Positions 61,400-64,000 of a DNA stretch of 64,000 nt are shown piece after piece (within the stretch, counting starts at the first letter, position 1; each line of letters starts with the position of its first letter). Under the pieces are notes generated by a model, which saw nothing but the letters and a program-made list of their open reading frames with translations, made no database searches and had not been told where the DNA came from. Origin of the DNA: JAWPMT01 sp965267435 (GTDB taxonomy: Bacteria; Bacteroidota; Bacteroidia; Cytophagales; Cyclobacteriaceae); the NCBI GenBank assembly GCA_965267435.1, contig OZ253960.1, forward strand, positions 6,572,001-6,636,000, read 5' to 3'. Both the position numbers and the translations under genes were made by a program.

Positions 61400-62371
61400 T
61401 TAATTGATTGCTTTTTCTTTATCCTTTTCCTTATTGTCGTTTTCGATAATGAAGAGGGAGCTGATCGATCCATGCTCATGTATCTTCATGATGGCCTTGG
61501 CGAATAGCTCTGCTACCGTCAAGACCTTGATCTTGGAGCTTTCACGCTTCGGTGGAATGGTATCGGTGATGTATACTTCTTCCAATGCCGAGGCTTCTAT
61601 ATTTTCGTAAGCCTTACCGGACAACACGCCGTGTGTGCAAACAGCACGAACGGAGATCGCTCCTTTCTCTTTCAGGATATCTGCAGCCTTGCAGATGGTC
61701 CCTGCCGTATCGATCATATCATCAACCAACACAACGTTGGCATCTGTTACGTCGCCGATCACTTGCATCGATGCAATTTCGTTGGCACGTTTGCGGTGCT
61801 TGTCGCAGATGACCATGTCTGCATTGAAATGCTTGGCAAAAGTTCGGGCGCGTGCACTACCACCCACATCAGGTGAGGCGATCTTGAGGTTTTCGAGTCC
61901 GAGGGTCTTCAGGTGAGGGACAAAGATGGCCGCACCATCAAGGTGATCCACCGGAAAATCAAAGAAACCCTGTATCTGGCCTGCGTGTAGATCACATGTC
62001 ATGATCCGATTGGCTCCCGCCGCGGATAGTAGATTGGCCATCAGCTTGGCAGCGATAGCGACGCGAGGTTTGTCCTTACGATCTTGTCGGGCATACCCAT
62101 AATAAGGGACTACAACGGTGACAGATGCTGCACTCGCGCGCTTGGCGGCATCAATCATCAGGAGCAGCTCCATGATGTTTTCTGAGGGTGGCATTGTCGA
62201 CTGGATCAGGAAGACGTTACAGCCACGAACACTCTCCTTGTAGTAGAAGTGGATCTCGTTGTCGCTAAAGGTCTCGCTGTGACAATCACCCAATTCTCTG
62301 CCGTAATAACCGGCAATTTTTTCGGCCAATTGCTGAGTACCTCTACCTGCGAAAATCTTTACTGTGGACAT
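61400..62371 (-). CDS. prs: ribose-phosphate pyrophosphokinase
   Basis: This 323-residue enzyme makes PRPP from ribose-5-phosphate and ATP. Conserved blocks: VKIFAGRGTQQLAEKIAG, FLIQSTMPPSENIMELL, VVPYYGYARQDRKDKPR and the PRPP loop VLVDDMIDTAGTI. A strong hairpin lies directly before its ATG (62376-62418), which may act as the tRNA-Gln terminator or an attenuator. Confidence 0.95.
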   Translation of the reverse strand: MSTVKIFAGRGTQQLAEKIAGYYGRELGDCHSETFSDNEIHFYYKESVRGCNVFLIQSTMPPSENIMELLLMIDAAKRASAASVTVVVPYYGYARQDRKDKPRVAIAAKLMANLLSAAGANRIMTCDLHAGQIQGFFDFPVDHLDGAAIFVPHLKTLGLENLKIASPDVGGSARARTFAKHFNADMVICDKHRKRANEIASMQVIGDVTDANVVLVDDMIDTAGTICKAADILKEKGAISVRAVCTHGVLSGKAYENIEASALEEVYITDTIPPKRESSKIKVLTVAELFAKAIMKIHEHGSISSLFIIENDNKEKDKEKAIN

Positions 62372-62375
62372 GCGC

Positions 62376-62418
62376 TAAAAGAAAACAAATGATCCCGGAA
62401 ATGTTATCCCGGGATCAT
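62376..62418 (-). terminator. hairpin directly upstream of prs, after tRNA-Gln
   Basis: TGATCCCGG (62390-62398) pairs perfectly with CCGGGATCA (62409-62417). On the minus strand it follows tRNA-Gln and is succeeded by TTTGTTTTCTTTT, so it would terminate the tRNA transcript just 5 bases before the prs start codon. Confidence 0.75.
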
Positions 62419-62423
62419 GTTTG

Positions 62424-62497
62424 TTGGCCTACTAGGGCTCGAACCTAGACTCTTCTGAACCAAAATCAGACGTGTTGCCAGTTACACCATAGGCCAA
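62424..62497 (-). tRNA. tRNA-Gln (anticodon TTG)
   Basis: This 74-base gene has a perfect acceptor stem TTGGCCT/AGGCCAA (5' end at 62497), an anticodon stem TCTGA/TCAGA with the loop TTTTGGT (anticodon TTG, reading CAA) and a T-arm with GGTTCGAGCC. CCA is not encoded. Confidence 0.95.
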
Positions 62498-62503
62498 TAC
62501 TGT

Positions 62504-62530
62504 TGCTCCTGTTCAAAGTGTGGAACTTTC
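62504..62530. repeat. intergenic repeat family, copy E (fragment)
   Basis: GCTCCTGTTCAAAG and GGAAC words match copy B (10697) and copies A and C. It sits between the intact tRNA-Gln and its broken copy. Confidence 0.35.
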
Positions 62531-62546
62531 ACTTCTGCCGGGTTGA

Positions 62547-62610
62547 GTCTGATTTTAATCAGACCTGCCTGCCGGCAGGCAGGCGTGTTGCCAGTTACAC
62601 CATAGGCCAA
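62547..62610 (-). pseudogene. broken tRNA-Gln copy with an inserted 20-base palindrome
   Basis: Bases 62584-62610 are identical to the first 27 bases of the intact tRNA-Gln (62471-62497): acceptor 5' strand and D-arm. At the D-arm/anticodon-stem junction a perfect palindrome CCTGCCTGCCGGCAGGCAGG (62564-62583) is inserted. It is followed by a TCTGATT/AATCAGA hairpin like the anticodon stem, but without a proper loop; the T-arm and 3' acceptor are missing. Confidence 0.75.
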
Positions 62611-62742
62611 AACGGAGGGCAAAAGTAGCCCTTTATCCGAAAAGATAAAAGAGCAGCTTGCAAGAATTGCAGTGCATATTTTGCAGGCATCGCTCGTGCC
62701 CCTCACGGGCAAGTTACTTTGGGTCAATATAAGGCCGTCAAT

Positions 62743-62774
62743 AAAAAAACGGCTTTCGTGTGAAAGCCGTTTTC
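62743..62774 (-). terminator. rho-independent terminator of the secreted three-module protein gene
   Basis: AACGGCTTTC pairs with GAAAGCCGTT around GTGT; seven A on the left give a T run on the minus strand. Confidence 0.88.
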
Positions 62775-62831
62775 AAACCAATCGTGTGTTTTACGAAAAG
62801 GATTATACTACTATAGTCAAAAGATTTTGAG

Positions 62832-64000
62832 TCAGTCGAACTTTATGTTTTCAACTTCGCGCCAGGCGACATAGACAGGATCTTTCCCGTCGAAGACAAG
62901 CAGGCCTGTGTTGTCTTCGTTGACGTCCTGACTGCGCTCGAGTCGGAGCTCACTGCCGTCACGTAGCGTGACTACCGAGTAGCGATAACTGCGAGGAGCG
63001 ATCTCTTTGATATTGGCAAATGGAATGACATATTCCAGGTCATCATCTCGTCCGTTGAGGACCTCGTAATCGTAGGTCTCATCCAGGTCGTAGATGATTC
63101 CTCCCTTGAGATCTCCCTTGGTTGTTGTGACAGTGCCGCTGAGCTTCTTGATGTTTTTGAAGCTTGAGTACGCGGGTCCTGATTTTTTGAAATTTTCCTC
63201 AAATGTGACTTTCTCAAAATCTCTCCAGGGAATGTCTACTCTGCCGAGTCCGTCCACAGTCACTATGATCCCTCTGTTTCCTTCATCGACATCATTGCTG
63301 CCTCGCAGGACAAGTTCACGTCCTGACATCAGCGTCACTTGAGACCGGCTACCGCGGTTCTCGATGCTTTTGATCTTGCCGAACTCGATAGAGACGTCTC
63401 CGTCGTAGGTGTCTCCGTCCAGTACGTCTGTGCTTACGCGCTCATCATGGTCCCACTGGACGAATCCGGTGAATTTTCCAAAATCTGTTTCCACTGTGCC
63501 GTACAGCGGCTCTCCGAACTTGCTGTCGAGTTGAGAGGGTGTATCCATGAATTCGATCTTCTCGATTCGTCGCCAGCTCAGTTCTATCTGGCCAATTTCA
63601 TCATCACGGACACGGATCTTGTTGCCAATGTCATTGTATCCGTCACCGTCTACTTCTACTACGCTGCCGTCTTGCAGGGTCACTTCAATCTCATCCCATC
63701 GGCTGGGCTCGATACTCTTGATCACGCCGAACATGCAGCTGAACTCGTGAACGGAGGTGCGACTGCTGCTCCAATTGCTCACCCAGGTGGCGACGCCGTT
63801 ATCATAATCTCTTCTGCCATATCTCATCTGATCCAGTTCATCACGGCTGAGATAATCCAGATTGGGATTGTCAGTTTTGGAGGCATTGAACATATCTGTC
63901 CAATAGACTTCTTCCTTGCCCCATCGGATAGCGCCCTGATAGACGTCGCCGTCTTCGGTCGTTATTTTGCCGTAGATGAATCCTTCATCTTGGGCTTGTA
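62832..64000 (-). CDS. exported protein with three repeated beta modules, 5' end beyond the window
   Basis: The frame is open to the window edge; upstream of the Met codon at 63893 it continues ...QAQDEGFIYGKITTEDGDVY, so the true start is outside and a signal peptide probably ends at AQ|DEGF. About 390 residues are visible. Three modules of about 110-120 residues recur, each beginning G-x-[IV]-x-T-x-x-G-x-x-x-G-x-[IV] (GKITTEDGDVYQGAI, GTVETDFGKFTGFV, GTVTTTKGDLKGGI), then an acidic loop, IKSIE/IKEIA, a G-x-L-x-L strand, D[VG]xxxNxG and VxW/W[RY]xxExxxF. It is a repeated beta-domain protein of the periplasm or surface. Function unknown. Confidence 0.7.
   Translation of the reverse strand, partial: QAQDEGFIYGKITTEDGDVYQGAIRWGKEEVYWTDMFNASKTDNPNLDYLSRDELDQMRYGRRDYDNGVATWVSNWSSSRTSVHEFSCMFGVIKSIEPSRWDEIEVTLQDGSVVEVDGDGYNDIGNKIRVRDDEIGQIELSWRRIEKIEFMDTPSQLDSKFGEPLYGTVETDFGKFTGFVQWDHDERVSTDVLDGDTYDGDVSIEFGKIKSIENRGSRSQVTLMSGRELVLRGSNDVDEGNRGIIVTVDGLGRVDIPWRDFEKVTFEENFKKSGPAYSSFKNIKKLSGTVTTTKGDLKGGIIYDLDETYDYEVLNGRDDDLEYVIPFANIKEIAPRSYRYSVVTLRDGSELRLERSQDVNEDNTGLLVFDGKDPVYVAWREVENIKFD

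Noticed and set aside
62550..62561. TGATTTTAATCA, a further match to TGAY-N4-RTCA
   Set aside because: It is part of the anticodon-stem-like hairpin of the broken tRNA-Gln, so it has another explanation and no gene start at the usual distance.
1..64000. Phage genes, transposases, restriction or toxin-antitoxin modules, CRISPR arrays, rRNA
   Set aside because: Looked for by gene content and by evenly spaced direct repeats on both strands; none was seen.

Overview
The window looks like a chromosomal segment of a Bacteroidota bacterium, most likely order Cytophagales. The evidence is a fused ccoN-ccoO gene, a secreted protein with a type IX secretion C-terminal signal, many short Bacteroidota-type lipoproteins, membrane-anchored LytTR regulators, promoters of the Bacteroidota form TAnnTTTG, and very few Shine-Dalgarno sequences. 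No phage, insertion sequence with a transposase, rRNA or CRISPR array was seen. Apart from intergenic repeats and a broken tRNA copy this is ordinary core and accessory chromosome.

Layout. 1-7545: cbb3 oxidase operon (ccoS, ccoNO, ccoQ, ccoP, ccoG, ccoH, a DsbD/SafE-like membrane protein, hemN). 7546-10690: two tandem universal-stress proteins and a TonB protein. 10771-13530: a GntR/YtrA-controlled ABC exporter operon with a palindromic operator. 13874-19320: GTP-type PEP carboxykinase, a carboxypeptidase-regulatory-like protein, a dipeptidyl peptidase III lipoprotein. 19319-24246: acetyl-CoA hydrolase/transferase divergent from a dicarboxylate transporter-sensor kinase-REC operon, then a possible small RNA. 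24326-27793: T9SS-exported carbohydrate-binding protein, a membrane LytTR regulator, a Usp protein. 27867-30594: PAS sensor kinase and a REC-CRP hybrid response regulator. 30607-36667: lipoproteins, a second membrane LytTR regulator with an acidic leucine-rich secreted protein, an M48 protease, a sorbosone-dehydrogenase-like lipoprotein. 36786-44715: ABC-F ATPase, lipoprotein, DUF6090-like protein, a large gluzincin/propeller/barrel protein, LpxR. 44845-49365: bioF-bioD-bioA and a beta-lactamase-family hydrolase. 49397-55164 (minus): aldehyde dehydrogenase plus ThDP enzyme, an E2 acyltransferase, CinA. 55360-58076: EF-hand protein, metG. 58107-62497 (minus): MTH1187-type protein, BaiN/HI0933 flavoprotein, GNAT, pth, rplY, prs, tRNA-Gln. 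62547-64000: a tRNA-Gln remnant carrying a 20-nt palindrome and a secreted three-module protein cut by the window edge.

How the genes fit together. The strongest unexplained signal is a set of seven intergenic FNR-type boxes, TGAY-N4-RTCA, lying about 68-77 bases before start codons of the cbb3 operon, three usp genes, dipeptidyl peptidase III and the dicarboxylate transporter, and slightly closer to PEP carboxykinase. At three promoters (usp 7750, PEPCK, dipeptidyl peptidase III) the centre of the box is exactly 29.5 bases before a TAnnTTTG-like -7 element, the geometry of class II CRP/FNR activation. One box lies in front of the PAS kinase/REC-CRP operon itself, so that two-component pair is a candidate regulator of a microaerobic/stress regulon. 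An eighth box precedes a gene-free stretch that ends in a strong terminator, suggesting a regulated small RNA.
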